From: Oceanobacillus oncorhynchi
Lineage (GTDB): Bacteria; Bacillota; Bacilli; Bacillales; Amphibacillaceae
Length of the DNA stretch: 64,000 nt
Assembly (NCBI RefSeq): GCF_000821065.1
Contig: NZ_CDGG01000001.1
Location: 3,348,001-3,412,000 of the forward strand
Reading direction: 5' to 3'
Positions within the stretch are counted from its first letter, which is position 1. The number at the start of each line of letters is the position of its first letter. The translations under genes were made by a program, and so were the position numbers. The notes under the pieces are model-generated. The model searched no databases. It had not been told where the DNA came from and worked only from the letters and a program-made list of their open reading frames with translations. Positions 54,829-64,000 of this stretch are shown in pieces.

Positions 54829-55267
54829 GATAAGATTCCTCCTTTTATGTAGTGATGGTATCCAATTTTACATCATAAAGAAATGCGTTGTATTTTCATT
54901 TGGGTTATGGATACGCTTTTATCTTGCAGCAGCTGTATGTAAACATATCTCTTCTGTTATAGAAATTGTTGAAAGAAGAATGAAGAACTGCCTGCAAGCC
55001 TGAAGCATGTAACTGCCAATCTGCAGAAATCGAAATGCTCTGACAGAATGAAGTTTTGTTTACTAATTTGTCCTTATTATAACGGAAAAATCACTGGTTG
55101 TGAACTATTCCTATATTAATTTTAATTAAATGTATTTTTACCGGAAAATATGTGTTCAAAAGTCACTGAATTAATTGTTAGAAAAATATAAAAAAGGGAC
55201 TGTTTTGATATATTTTTATGGAAGAATAGAAAATGTCGAATTATCCCAATAAATCGGTTCTGATTCC
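54829..55267. other. Gene-free stretch upstream of odhA
   Basis: No ORF with a ribosome site is visible. A weak match to the 29-base dispersed repeat (GAATGAAGTTTTGTTTAC) lies near 55046. The rest is AT-rich sequence without clear structure. Confidence 0.5.
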
Positions 55268-55296
55268 TTGTAACCTCCTTAAAAATCATGTATATT
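55268..55296 (+). promoter_or_regulatory. Promoter of odhAB
   Basis: TTGTAA at 55268-55273, 17-base spacer and TATATT at 55291-55296. A small hairpin (CCGTT/AACGG, around 55338-55353) lies in the leader. Confidence 0.7.
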
Positions 55297-55381
55297 AGTT
55301 GGTGTAAAGAAATCAATAGGATTATTAATAATTTGAACCGTTTTCACGAACGGATTAGTTAATTCAATGGGGGTATCAGTC

Positions 55382-58252
55382 GTGCCAGGAAATGAAGAGT
55401 CTGCAGAAAAATTTTGGGGACAGTTTCACGGACCAAATGCGGGGTATTTAGAACAACAGTATGAATTGTACAAAGAAGATCCAGAACAAGTGGAATCTTC
55501 TATTAAAGCATTGTTTGATGCATATGGAGCGCCTGCTTGGATGACAGGGGCAGAAGTAGTCTTTCCTATCAGTGAACAAACAGCTTCCAATGGGAATATA
55601 TCAGAAGATTTTGATGTGACGAAATTAACCTCAGCAATCAAACTTGTTGAGGCTATTCGGCGTTACGGTCATACAGATGCGGATATTTATTCTGTTGGCG
55701 GCTATAAAAGTGCTCCGTCCGTAATGCTTGATTTAAAGCATTACAATTTAACAGAAGAAGATTTGAAAAAAATCCCGGCCTCCTGGATCTGGGAACGGGA
55801 AAAAGAAGATGTTCAAACAGGTTTGGATGTTATTAACCTGCTGAAGAAATACTATACAGGAACTATTACGTTTGAGTATGACCATGTCAATAATGATGAA
55901 GAGCGGACCTGGCTGTTTGATTTGATTGAAGAAGGAAATGCAAGATTTGATCCTGATCAAGAGGACAGAAAGGATATTTTAAAGCGTTTATATGAAGTAG
56001 AGGGTTTTGAAAAATTCCTTCATAAAACATTTGTCGGCCAAAAGCGTTTTTCCATCGAAGGCTTAGAGTCAATGGTTCCGATGATCGACTATCTCGTAAA
56101 ATATGCAAACGAAGATAACATTGAACATGTAATGATGGGAATGGCGCACCGCGGACGTTTAGCTGTGCTTGCGAATGTATTGAAAAAGCCATATGATAAG
56201 ATTTTTTCCGAGTTTAATTATACAAGAGACAAGGAATTGATGCCGTCAGAAGGTTCTAAAGCAATTAACTATGGCTGGACCGGAGACGTAAAATATCATT
56301 TTGGAGCAGAAAAAGAAGTTATCCATGGAAGTAAAGTAAACACAAAAATTACACTTGCGCATAATCCGTCACACCTTGAATTTGTCAACCCGGTTGTGGA
56401 AGGATTTGCCCGTGCGGCACAGGATGAACGTGATGTAAGCGGTTATCCTGTTAGAGATACGAATAAAGCAATGCCGCTGATTATTCATGGGGATGCAGCC
56501 TTTATCGGGGAAGGTGTCGTTGCAGAAACGCTTAATTTAAGCGGATTGCCGGGGTATACAACAGGCGGAACTGTTCACCTGATTGCGAATAACCAGCTTG
56601 GTTATACAACAGACCGCGTAGACGGACGCTCTACACGCTATGCAAGTGATTTGGCTAAAGGTTTTGAAATTCCGATTATCCGGGTCAGTGCAGATGATCC
56701 GATTTCTTGTATTTCTGCAGTGAAAATAGCTTGTGAGTATCGTAAAAAATTCCATAAAGATGTTTTAATTGATTTAGTAGGTTATCGCCGTTATGGACAT
56801 AATGAAATGGATGAGCCGAGAACGACACAGCCGCAATTGTACAGTGAAATCGATAATCATCCATCGGTATCTACCTTGTTCGCACGTGCGATGGAAGAAA
56901 GAAACCTATTGGAATCCGGCGGATTTGACGAAATTAAAAACGAGATTGATACAAAACTGTCTGATATTTACAAGGGCATGACAGAAACGGAAATAGGTGA
57001 GCCGCAGCCGAAGTCTATGCCGGAAGTATTATCTAATAGATTAGATCAATTTGAAACTGCAGTAGATTTAGAGACTTTAAAGGGAATCAATAAAGAACTT
57101 CTAAAACGTCCGGAAGGTTTTGAAGGCTTTAAGAAAACCGAAAGAATTCTGAAGCGCAGAGAAGATGCATTAGAAGAAGGAAACAAAGCTGACTGGGGAA
57201 CCGGGGAAGCGTTAGCATTTGCCTCTATATTAAAAGATGGCACACCAATTCGATTAACAGGTCAGGATACAGAAAGAGGAACCTTTGCGCATCGCCATGT
57301 TGTCCTGCATGATGTGAATACAGGTGAAAAATATAGTCCGATGCATGGATTGTCAGATGTCAAAGCCTCCTTTGATGTTCGCAACAGTCCGCTATCAGAA
57401 ACAGGAGTTTTAGGCTTTGAATATGGCTATAGTGTGTATTCTCCAAGCACACTTGTTATCTGGGAAGCACAATTCGGTGATTTTGCCAATGCGGGTCAGG
57501 TGATTATTGACCAATTTATTGCTTCAGCGAGAGCGAAATGGGATGAAAAATCAAATATGGTATTGCTGCTTCCTCATGGGTATGAAGGACAAGGGCCAGA
57601 GCATTCCAGTGCCCGCTTAGAACGTTATTTACAGATGGCTGCAGAGAATAACTGGATCGTAGCGAATGTTACTTCCTCAGCGCAGTTATTCCATCTGCTT
57701 CGTCGTCAGGCAGCAATGCGTTCCCGTCCAGAGGCACGTCCTTTGATTCTGATGACACCGAAAAGCAGTCTTATCAGAGATTATAAGATGGCTTCCAGTG
57801 CGGAAGAGTTTACGACCGGTGGATTTAAAACGTTGCGTGAACAACCATACTTTGATACAGATCCGAAAAAAGCGACACGTCTGTTATTGGGAAGCGGTAA
57901 AATAATGATTGATATTGAAGGGGAAATGGAAGAAGCAGAAGCGAACTGCGATTGGATTCGCGCCTTACGTGTAGAGCAAATCTATCCGTTCCCTAAAAAA
58001 GCAATTCAAGAAGAAATCCAAAAACTTCCTAACTTAAAAGAAATCGTCTGGGTGCAAGAAGAGCCAAAAAATATGGGTTCATGGGATTTTGTAGATGATT
58101 ATTTAAGAGAGCTTCTTGAAGAGGATCAGGAATTACACGTTATCAGCAGACCGAAGCGTGCAGCACCAGCTGGAGGCATACCTACTGTGCATAAAACAGC
58201 GCATCAATATATTATTGACCAGGCATTGAACGAATTTGAAGGAGGAAAATAA
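55382..58252 (+). CDS. odhA: 2-oxoglutarate dehydrogenase E1 component
   Basis: A 956-aa thiamine-diphosphate enzyme of the TCA cycle, decarboxylating 2-oxoglutarate and passing succinyl to OdhB. Seen: N-terminal [13 protein letters not shown] (E2-binding arm), [46 protein letters not shown] (TPP-Mg region), [12 protein letters not shown], and the second half [22 protein letters not shown] at 55382 is chosen because GGGGGT lies 7 bases upstream; the ATG at 55367 has no site before it. It is cotranscribed with odhB. Confidence 0.94.
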   Translation: MPGNEESAEKFWGQFHGPNAGYLEQQYELYKEDPEQVESSIKALFDAYGAPAWMTGAEVVFPISEQTASNGNISEDFDVTKLTSAIKLVEAIRRYGHTDADIYSVGGYKSAPSVMLDLKHYNLTEEDLKKIPASWIWEREKEDVQTGLDVINLLKKYYTGTITFEYDHVNNDEERTWLFDLIEEGNARFDPDQEDRKDILKRLYEVEGFEKFLHKTFVGQKRFSIEGLESMVPMIDYLVKYANEDNIEHVMMGMAHRGRLAVLANVLKKPYDKIFSEFNYTRDKELMPSEGSKAINYGWTGDVKYHFGAEKEVIHGSKVNTKITLAHNPSHLEFVNPVVEGFARAAQDERDVSGYPVRDTNKAMPLIIHGDAAFIGEGVVAETLNLSGLPGYTTGGTVHLIANNQLGYTTDRVDGRSTRYASDLAKGFEIPIIRVSADDPISCISAVKIACEYRKKFHKDVLIDLVGYRRYGHNEMDEPRTTQPQLYSEIDNHPSVSTLFARAMEERNLLESGGFDEIKNEIDTKLSDIYKGMTETEIGEPQPKSMPEVLSNRLDQFETAVDLETLKGINKELLKRPEGFEGFKKTERILKRREDALEEGNKADWGTGEALAFASILKDGTPIRLTGQDTERGTFAHRHVVLHDVNTGEKYSPMHGLSDVKASFDVRNSPLSETGVLGFEYGYSVYSPSTLVIWEAQFGDFANAGQVIIDQFIASARAKWDEKSNMVLLLPHGYEGQGPEHSSARLERYLQMAAENNWIVANVTSSAQLFHLLRRQAAMRSRPEARPLILMTPKSSLIRDYKMASSAEEFTTGGFKTLREQPYFDTDPKKATRLLLGSGKIMIDIEGEMEEAEANCDWIRALRVEQIYPFPKKAIQEEIQKLPNLKEIVWVQEEPKNMGSWDFVDDYLRELLEEDQELHVISRPKRAAPAGGIPTVHKTAHQYIIDQALNEFEGGK

Positions 58253-58253
58253 A

Positions 58254-59516
58254 GTGCAAGAAATTAAAATACCTGAATTAGCGGAATCTATTACAGAAGG
58301 AACAATAGCAGAATGGCTTGTAAAAGAAGGCGATAAAGTAGAGAAAGGCGATGCAATTGTAGAGTTAGAGACGGATAAAGTAAACGTGGAAGTCAACTCA
58401 GAATTTTCTGGTGTTATCGCTGAAATTACCAGTAATGAGGGCGAGGATGTTTCTGTAGGAGATATCATCGGCAAATTAGATGAAAATGGCGAAGCGGGTG
58501 CATCTTCCGGCAAGGAAGAAAGTAAGACAGAAGAAGCTGATAAAAATGAAGAAGCTCCTAAAGAAGCTCCTAAAGAAGAGCCTAAACAGGAAGCTGCACC
58601 TGAACAAAGTAATGGTGATGTGATTGCTTCTCCTGCAGCAAGAAAACGCGCTCGCGAACTGGGTATTGACTTAAGTGAAGTACAAACACGTGATCCGCTT
58701 GGCAGAGTTCGTCCAGACGATGTGAATGCTCATAATAATGCTCCTAAAAAAGAGTCTGCGCCATCGAAGCCGGCGAAAAAAGAAGAGCCTAAATCAGAGA
58801 AAACAGAGTTTGATAAGCCGGTAGAACGTGTTAAAATGACACGCCGCCGCCAAACAATTGCTAAAAACCTTGTAGAAGTACAGCATAATACAGCTATGTT
58901 AACTACATTTAATGAAGTAGATATGACTTCTGTAATGGAGCTTCGTAAGCAGCGAAAAGATAAATTCCTAGAGAAAAATGGTGTCAAGCTAGGGTTTATG
59001 TCTTTCTTTGCTAAAGCTGTAGTAGGAGCATTAAAAGAATTCCCGCTTCTGAATGCAGAAATCCAAGGCAATGAATTAGTCATTAAAAAATTCTATGATA
59101 TCGGTATTGCCGTTTCTACAGATGATGGTCTTGTTGTTCCGGTTGTTCGTGACGCAGATCGCAAGGACTTTGCAGGAATTGAGCAGGATATCGTTGATTT
59201 AGGTACGAAAGCACGTGACAATAAATTGTCCTTAAATGACTTGCAAGGCGGTTCCTTTACAATTACAAATGGCGGTACATTTGGTTCTATGATGTCTACA
59301 CCAATTTTAAATGCGCCGCAGGTTGGTATTTTGGGAATGCATAACATCATTAAGCGCCCAATCGCTATGCCGGATGATTCCATTGAAGTGCGTCCGATGA
59401 TGTATATTGCATTATCCTATGATCACCGTATTGTAGATGGAAAAGAAGCCGTTCAATTCTTAGTTCGAATCAAGGAAATGCTTGAAGATCCATATGATTT
59501 ATTGCTAGAAGGTTAA
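58254..59516 (+). CDS. odhB: Dihydrolipoamide succinyltransferase (E2)
   Basis: A 420-aa E2 core of the 2-oxoglutarate dehydrogenase complex. Lipoyl domain (1-76) with the modified Lys in [12 protein letters not shown]; a Glu/Pro/Lys-rich linker (about 82-120) with a repeated [12 protein letters not shown]1/E3-binding domain ([16 protein letters not shown]); and catalytic domain (about 190-420) ending in [13 protein letters not shown] with the active His and Asp. GTG at 58254 follows AAGGAGG, placed 1 base after the odhA stop. Confidence 0.94.
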   Translation: MQEIKIPELAESITEGTIAEWLVKEGDKVEKGDAIVELETDKVNVEVNSEFSGVIAEITSNEGEDVSVGDIIGKLDENGEAGASSGKEESKTEEADKNEEAPKEAPKEEPKQEAAPEQSNGDVIASPAARKRARELGIDLSEVQTRDPLGRVRPDDVNAHNNAPKKESAPSKPAKKEEPKSEKTEFDKPVERVKMTRRRQTIAKNLVEVQHNTAMLTTFNEVDMTSVMELRKQRKDKFLEKNGVKLGFMSFFAKAVVGALKEFPLLNAEIQGNELVIKKFYDIGIAVSTDDGLVVPVVRDADRKDFAGIEQDIVDLGTKARDNKLSLNDLQGGSFTITNGGTFGSMMSTPILNAPQVGILGMHNIIKRPIAMPDDSIEVRPMMYIALSYDHRIVDGKEAVQFLVRIKEMLEDPYDLLLEG

Positions 59517-59522
59517 AAATGT

Positions 59523-59560
59523 AAAAGTCTTGATATGAGCTGATATCAAGACTTTTTTTA
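59523..59560 (+). terminator. odhAB terminator
   Basis: A perfect 14-bp stem (59523-59536 with 59543-59556) followed by TTTTATAAG. Confidence 0.9.
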
Positions 59561-59597
59561 TAAGAGTAAGAAAGGGCTCTCGTTCTGAGGTCGGGGT

Positions 59598-59639
59598 TGG
59601 GACTGGGACTGGGAATGCGATTACTCGTCCCATCGAAAA
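59598..59639 (+). repeat. Fragment of the repeat found near 50 kb, with short tandem units
   Basis: TGGGAC is repeated in tandem (59598-59609), then 59610-59639 matches 49998-50026 closely (GCGATTACTCG shared exactly). Confidence 0.5.
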
Positions 59640-59663
59640 GAGTCGCATCGGAAATCTTTTTGG

Positions 59664-59710
59664 CAAGAACACCGAAGTTTTAAAAATCAAGTGGTGTTCT
59701 TGTTTTTTTC
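59664..59710 (+). terminator. Second hairpin terminator behind odhAB
   Basis: CAAGAACACC (59664-59673) pairs with GGTGTTCTTG (59693-59702), followed by T7. 59711-59966 holds only AT-rich sequence. Confidence 0.7.
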
Positions 59711-59966
59711 TTATATGTCAAGAAAGTAAAATTAGCCTCTTCAGTAAATATCTAATTATATGATTTATTTAACATGACACAAATAGAGTATTTATCCTAA
59801 ATATTACAATTTATTTCTAATTTTTTTAATTATTAATTCTCTTTTCCAAGCATTGAAATTATTTTCAATTACTAATATGATAGTAATTGAATGGGAGTTC
59901 TTAATTAAATAATTACATTTATTTTTTTAGGGATTGCAATGTTTTGTATTGTTTTAATATGTAGAT

Positions 59967-59996
59967 TTGAAACTTTTCCTGTAAATTTTTTATTAT
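59967..59996 (+). promoter_or_regulatory. Promoter of the nucleoside transporter gene
   Basis: TTGAAA at 59967-59972, 18-base spacer, TATTAT at 59991-59996. Confidence 0.6.
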
Positions 59997-60001
59997 ATAT
60001 G

Positions 60002-60015
60002 ATAAAGCGTTTACA
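60002..60015 (+). promoter_or_regulatory. Candidate CcpA cre site
   Basis: ATAAAGCGTTTACA matches 12 of 14 positions of TGWAARCGYTWNCW. It lies just after the -10, where CcpA binding would block transcription on good carbon sources. Confidence 0.5.
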
Positions 60016-60041
60016 GGAAATAATGTGGAGGAGGCGGTAAT

Positions 60042-61229
60042 ATGGACATTTTGTTGGGGATTTTGGCAGTTATCATTACACTCGGCCTAGCATTTTTAAT
60101 GTCGAATGATAAGAAAAGAATCAACTTCTATGCCATTGGTATTATGTTAGTTATACAATTGCTTATTACATGGTTTATGTTTTCCACGCCAATTGGTGAA
60201 GACATTATCAGGTGGATTTCAAACTTATTCAATAAGTTAATTGAGTTCGGACAAGAAGGTATTGGATTTGTGTTAGGTGGATTTGAGTTGGCAGAGGGCG
60301 GCGTATTCTTCTTCAATGTGCTTCTCTTAATTATCTTTTTTGCAACCATTCTCTCCGTTCTTACTTATTTAAAAGTTCTTCCAATAATTATTAAGTATAT
60401 TGGAGCTGTTATTTCCAAAATAACAGGATTACCTCGAATTGAATCATTTAATGGTGTAAATAGTGTTTTCTTCGGTCAATCTGAGGCATTGATTGCAATA
60501 CGCTCGCAATTTCACCATTTAAATGAAAATCGTTTATTTATTGTCTGTGCCTCGGCAATGAGTTCTGTATCAGCTTCTATCGTGGGGGCGTATATTCAAA
60601 TGCTGCCTCCAGAATATGTTTTGGTTGCTTTGCCGTTGAATATGTTCAGCTGCTTGATGATCGCTTCAATCATTGCCCCTGTAAACGTTCCAAAGGAAGA
60701 AGACAAAGTGGATATCTCGGACGTCAGTCAGGATAAAAGTATTTTCGAAGCAATGGGAAATGGTGCATTAGAAGGCGGGAAAATTGCACTGATTGTTGCT
60801 GCAATGTTAATTGCTTTTATTGCCTCATTAGAACTGGTTAACTGGATTATCCAAGCTGTTTTCGCTGGAATTACCCTGCAGGAAATTCTTGGTTATATTA
60901 TTTCTCCACTAGGCGTACTAATGGGAATTGCGCCAGGTGAAGTTGTTCAAGCTGGATCGATTATGGGTACAAAAATTGTAACAAATGAATTTGTAGCAAT
61001 GCTGGAATTACAACCATTGCTGGATCAGCTTTCTGAAAAAACAGTTGGTATTGTAACAGTATTCTTAACAAGCTTTGCTAACTTCTCTTCTATCGGTATT
61101 ATCGCAGGTACTGTAAAAGGGATTGATAATGCCAAAGCTGTCATTGTTTCTAAATTTGGAATGAAGCTTTTGGCAGGGTCTATACTGGTATCTATTCTTT
61201 CAGCAACCATCGTTGGACTATTCTTGTAG
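60042..61229 (+). CDS. nupC: Concentrative nucleoside transporter (NupC/CNT family)
   Basis: A 395-aa CNT-family symporter that brings in nucleosides with H+ or Na+. N-terminal helices are followed by the Gate domain, with SFNGVNSVFFGQSEALIAI, the signature ASAMSSVSASIVGAY, and the C-terminal LTSFANFSSIGIIAG. These are the hairpin regions that bind nucleoside. Eight to ten helices expected. TGGAGGAGG lies before the ATG. A cre site in its promoter fits use of nucleosides as a carbon source. Bacillus has three paralogues, so the exact orthologue is uncertain. Confidence 0.9.
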   Translation: MDILLGILAVIITLGLAFLMSNDKKRINFYAIGIMLVIQLLITWFMFSTPIGEDIIRWISNLFNKLIEFGQEGIGFVLGGFELAEGGVFFFNVLLLIIFFATILSVLTYLKVLPIIIKYIGAVISKITGLPRIESFNGVNSVFFGQSEALIAIRSQFHHLNENRLFIVCASAMSSVSASIVGAYIQMLPPEYVLVALPLNMFSCLMIASIIAPVNVPKEEDKVDISDVSQDKSIFEAMGNGALEGGKIALIVAAMLIAFIASLELVNWIIQAVFAGITLQEILGYIISPLGVLMGIAPGEVVQAGSIMGTKIVTNEFVAMLELQPLLDQLSEKTVGIVTVFLTSFANFSSIGIIAGTVKGIDNAKAVIVSKFGMKLLAGSILVSILSATIVGLFL

Positions 61230-61239
61230 GAATAACATC

Positions 61240-61280
61240 AAAGCACCATGAATCAATCAAAATGATTCATGGTGCTTTTT
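61240..61280. terminator. Bidirectional terminator between nupC and the MATE gene
   Basis: A perfect 16-bp stem (61240-61255 with 61263-61278), 7-base loop, T5 on the + side. Confidence 0.9.
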
Positions 61281-61301
61281 ATAATTCTTATTAAAACATT
61301 T

Positions 61302-62654
61302 TCAACCGCGCTTTGCTTTACGCTGAATGTGTAATAGTCGGAGCAGCAGAGCAATTGCGCCTGCACTTAAACCGACAATAATTCCAATCCAGTAGCCAAA
61401 GGCATCAAAATTGGTATATTTGGCAAATAAAAATCCAACCGGCAAGCCGATAAGCCAATAAGAAATTAATGCGAGAATAAGGGTGACGTTCACATCCTTA
61501 TATCCTCTTAAAGCTCCTTGGATAGGAGCCCCGATGGCATCTGCAAGCTGATAAAATATCGCAAACAGAATAAATTGTTTTGTTAAGGCAATCACTTCTG
61601 GGTTATTATGGTATAGCGCTGCAACGGCATCATCGAATACAAACAAAATAATGCCGATAAATAGAGCAATAATCATCCCGCCTGTAATTCCAAGATACGT
61701 ATAGGTTCGTGCATCCTGAAAACGTTTCGCTCCTATTTCAAACCCGACTGCAATAGTAAGCGCCATTCCGACGCTTAACGGCAGCATGTATAATAATCCG
61801 GCAAAGTTCATTGCTGCCTGGTGGGCTGCAATTGTATTTGTATCATACACACTCATCATCATCGTTACCACAGAAAAAATACTTGTTTCAAAAAACATTG
61901 CCATTCCGATTGGCAGACCAATTTTTAATTGACTGAGCCAATAGGAAATCTGTGGTTTAAAGCGTACCTGAAAGACTTGATACGATGTAAATGGAGCAAC
62001 CTTATGTATCATATATAAAGAAATGATACTGACTATCCAATAGGTAATACTCGTTGCAATTCCAGCGCCGATGCCGCCAAATGCCGGTATTCCCAGTTTG
62101 CCAAAAATAAAGATATAGTTCAAAAAGGCATTGATTGGCAGAGAAATTAAAATAATAATCATAGAAGCTCTCGTCTGTCCAAGCCCATCCATAAAGCTTC
62201 GGACTGTGTGAAAAATAAATAATGGCATAATACCCGCAGCAAGAAAAATTAAATAATATTTCGCCACATGATGTACATCCGGTTCCAGGCTCATCAGCTG
62301 TAATACAGGTTCTAAAACAAAAAAACCGGCAATGAGAATAATGAAGGATAAACCGACAGATAAATAAATACCCTGCTGAATAACCTGCGGAATATCTTTT
62401 TTCTCTTTGGCGCCAATAAGTTGAGAGATAATTGGAGTTATTGCGAGAACAATCCCATTTACAGCTGTTAAAATTGGTATCCAAAGGCTGGATCCGATTG
62501 CAACCCCTGCTAAATCAACGGCGCTGGCTTGGCCGGACATGACCGTATCAAAAAAATTCATCAGATTCATACTGACTTGGGTCACAAGGATTGGCAGCAT
62601 AATGATAATAAAAAGTTTGATTTTTTGTCTTCGATTCGTTGTTTCGTACATCAT
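61302..62654 (-). CDS. MATE family multidrug exporter (NorM/YojI type)
   Basis: A 450-aa membrane protein with 12 predicted helices in two similar halves. Family marks: MNLMNFFDTVMSGQASAVDLAGVAIG in helices 1-2 and the equivalent VTMMMSVYDTNTIAAHQAAMNFAGL in the second half, plus DAIGAPIQGALRGYKDV. It exports cationic drugs in exchange for Na+ or H+. AGGAAG precedes adjacent ATGs at 62654 and 62651. It converges on nupC and is divergent from the MurG-type gene. Confidence 0.9.
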   Translation of the reverse strand: MMYETTNRRQKIKLFIIIMLPILVTQVSMNLMNFFDTVMSGQASAVDLAGVAIGSSLWIPILTAVNGIVLAITPIISQLIGAKEKKDIPQVIQQGIYLSVGLSFIILIAGFFVLEPVLQLMSLEPDVHHVAKYYLIFLAAGIMPLFIFHTVRSFMDGLGQTRASMIIILISLPINAFLNYIFIFGKLGIPAFGGIGAGIATSITYWIVSIISLYMIHKVAPFTSYQVFQVRFKPQISYWLSQLKIGLPIGMAMFFETSIFSVVTMMMSVYDTNTIAAHQAAMNFAGLLYMLPLSVGMALTIAVGFEIGAKRFQDARTYTYLGITGGMIIALFIGIILFVFDDAVAALYHNNPEVIALTKQFILFAIFYQLADAIGAPIQGALRGYKDVNVTLILALISYWLIGLPVGFLFAKYTNFDAFGYWIGIIVGLSAGAIALLLRLLHIQRKAKRG

Positions 62655-62755
62655 TCATCTTCCTGACATTTCGTAATTCGGTTTTTCATTACATTTAATA
62701 GGTGCATTGCCCATTATACGCTGATATAATAATCTGGGAAAGGATGAATTGATCC

Positions 62756-63838
62756 ATGGAAAAAAGAAATAAAAAACGTATTTTATTTACTGGCGGCGGA
62801 ACTGCCGGCCATGTCATTGTTAATTTAGCACTTATACCATATTATCAGGAGCAGGGTTATGAAGTAGATTATATCGGTTCTTATGAAGGAATCGAACGGA
62901 ACTTGATTGAAAAATTAGAAGGCGTGACCTATCATCCGGTATCTACCGGGAAACTGCGCCGCTATATGTCCAAAGAAAACTTTAAAGATCCGTTTAAGGT
63001 ATTAAAGGGAACGATGCAGGCTTTCCGTATTTTAGGAAAAAGAAAGCCATCTGTTGTTTTTTCAAAAGGCGGATTTGTCTCTGTCCCGGTAGTTGCAGCA
63101 GCAAAATTAAGAGGCATCCCCTCAGTGATTCACGAATCTGATTTCACACCGGGACTTGCAAATAAGCTTTCTATTCCATTTACCAAAAAAGTATTGGCGA
63201 CATTCCCGGAGACCATGCAATATCTTCCGGAGAAGAAGGCTGCTTATGTTGGAGCGGTGATTCGGGATGAATTATTTACAGGTGATAAAAAGGCAGGGTT
63301 AGCATTTGCCCAGCTTTCAGGAGAAAAACCCGTGCTTTTGGTTATGGGGGGAAGCGGCGGATCGGAAAAAATTAATTCAACGATCCGTGAGGCGTTGGAT
63401 GATTTACTGACGCATTTTGAAATTATTCATATTTGCGGAAGCGGAAAAGTAGATTCAGCTCTTCATGTTCCAGGATATGCGCAATTTGAATACGTACATG
63501 AGGAACTAAAAGATATTTTCGCGGCTACGGATTTTGTTGTATCCCGTGCCGGCTCCAATGCGATTTTTGAATTTTTAGCTTTGCGAAAGCCGATGCTGTT
63601 AATCCCGCTTTCTCGCGGGGCAAGCAGGGGAGATCAGATTATTAATGCAAATTCTTTTAAAGAAAAGAAATATGCGAAGGTTGTTGAAGAGGAGACGTTA
63701 ACAACAGAAAAGCTGATTCAAGAAGCGGCTGCACTAAAAAAAGCTGCGCCAGTCATGCTGGATGAAATGAAAAAATATAAGAGTGAAGAATCAAGAGATA
63801 AAGTTATTGAAATTATTCAATCGATTCAAAAGAAATAA
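62756..63838 (+). CDS. murG: MurG-type N-acetylglucosaminyltransferase, outside the dcw cluster
   Basis: A 360-aa GT-B glycosyltransferase of GT28. The acceptor loop is [20 protein letters not shown], then [46 protein letters not shown] and the UDP-GlcNAc-binding [22 protein letters not shown]. MurG adds GlcNAc to lipid I to make lipid II at the inner membrane face. The neighbours are not division/cell-wall genes, so this is either a relocated murG or the second MurG paralogue that several Bacillaceae carry. A start ATG follows AAAGGATGAATTGATCC. Its own terminator follows. Confidence 0.85.
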   Translation: MEKRNKKRILFTGGGTAGHVIVNLALIPYYQEQGYEVDYIGSYEGIERNLIEKLEGVTYHPVSTGKLRRYMSKENFKDPFKVLKGTMQAFRILGKRKPSVVFSKGGFVSVPVVAAAKLRGIPSVIHESDFTPGLANKLSIPFTKKVLATFPETMQYLPEKKAAYVGAVIRDELFTGDKKAGLAFAQLSGEKPVLLVMGGSGGSEKINSTIREALDDLLTHFEIIHICGSGKVDSALHVPGYAQFEYVHEELKDIFAATDFVVSRAGSNAIFEFLALRKPMLLIPLSRGASRGDQIINANSFKEKKYAKVVEEETLTTEKLIQEAAALKKAAPVMLDEMKKYKSEESRDKVIEIIQSIQKK

Positions 63839-63860
63839 GCTAATAGCATTTTTAATGTTT

Positions 63861-63900
63861 AAAAAGGGCCTGCTTCATAAAATGAGCGGGCCCTTTCTTT
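63861..63900 (+). terminator. Terminator after the murG-type gene
   Basis: AAAGGGCC pairs with GGCCCTTT around TGC..ATGAGC, followed by CTTTG. It also lies just beyond the carbonic anhydrase gene end. Confidence 0.8.
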
Positions 63901-63908
63901 GTATTATT

Positions 63909-64000
63909 TTAGTCTTCTCTGGAAACGACGTCTAATTTTCCAGTTTCCGGGTCAATAACAAGCCCGTGAACCTTCACTTCCTTAGGAAGAAGCGGGTGAT
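63909..64000 (-). CDS. Beta-carbonic anhydrase, C-terminal end only
   Basis: The last 29 codons of a gene running out of the window on the minus strand (HPLLPKEVKVHGLVIDPETG...VVSRED). The VHGLVIDPETGKL pattern is the usual end of Bacillus YtiB/YbcF-type beta-carbonic anhydrases, zinc enzymes interconverting CO2 and bicarbonate. The zinc-binding part is not visible, so the call rests on the tail. Confidence 0.65.
   Translation of the reverse strand, partial: HPLLPKEVKVHGLVIDPETGKLDVVSRED

Noticed and set aside
59571-59640. CRISPR-like or minisatellite repeat (TGGGAC units)
   Set aside because: Only two or three six-base units; better explained as part of the dispersed element.

Overview
The window is a chromosomal segment from a spore-forming, AT-rich member of the Bacillaceae, most likely Oceanobacillus or a close relative. 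The reasons are a CotD-like spore coat gene, Bacillus-type gene order (proBA behind a T-box, xpt-pbuX behind a guanine riboswitch, argCJBD, odhAB, queG-yhbB-trmL), strong Gram-positive Shine-Dalgarno sequences, many ATGA-type overlaps, and a group II intron of the class first crystallised from O. iheyensis. The species itself is an inference. Most of the window is ordinary core genome. The accessory parts are the intron, short dispersed repeats and one gene relic.

Layout. 0-4.5 kb: the end of a MurNAc-type PTS permease with the phospho-muramidase MupG (cell-wall sugar salvage), a GNAT, a CotD coat protein and an FMN reductase. 4.5-9.4 kb: a DHA2 drug exporter, pyridoxine kinase, a C45 acyltransferase/hydrolase, an endonuclease III homologue without the lyase lysine, and a small membrane protein. 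9.6-16.4 kb: cytochrome bd biogenesis. The exporter cydDC on + converges on cydA-cydB and a 30-aa cydS-like gene on -, followed by an NRDE-family gene. 16.5-19.3 kb: a T-box leader and proBA. 19.4-21.3 kb: a small membrane protein, a metallo-beta-lactamase-fold hydrolase and a DEDDh exonuclease.

21.4-23.6 kb: a candidate small structured RNA (about 187 nt, 6S-like) with its own promoter and terminator. A group IIC intron encoding a reverse transcriptase/maturase has inserted directly behind that terminator. 23.7-27.2 kb: an SDR, a VOC protein and the guanine-riboswitch xpt-pbuX operon. 27.5-35.2 kb: a membrane protein, a maltose-type acetyltransferase and a deoxyinosine glycosylase lead into a two-component system, ctaG and a three-gene ABC-2 exporter. 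This resembles LnrJKLMN of B. subtilis with ctaG inserted. 35.4-44.2 kb: an anchored alpha/beta hydrolase, then the arginine operon argC-argJ-argB-argD-carB under a promoter overlapped by an ARG box. carA and argF, present in the B. subtilis operon, are absent here.

44.3-50.2 kb: S9 peptidase, a DUF5381-like membrane protein with the decayed start of a paralogue downstream, a histidine-phosphatase-fold protein, D-amino acid transaminase, tRNA-Gly(TCC) and a two-copy hairpin repeat with compensatory base changes. 50.2-54.8 kb: a COG3044 ATPase, queG, a YhbB-like amidase whose ribosome site lies in a terminator-like hairpin, trmL and a 35-aa ORF. 55.3-64 kb: odhAB, a CNT nucleoside transporter with a likely cre site, a MATE exporter, a stand-alone MurG-type glycosyltransferase and the end of a carbonic anhydrase gene.

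The most unusual items are the small RNA with the intron in its terminator, the one-base insertion beside the catalytic bulge of the intron's domain V, the covarying repeat near 50 kb, the hairpin-sequestered ribosome site of the amidase gene, and the carA-less arginine operon.
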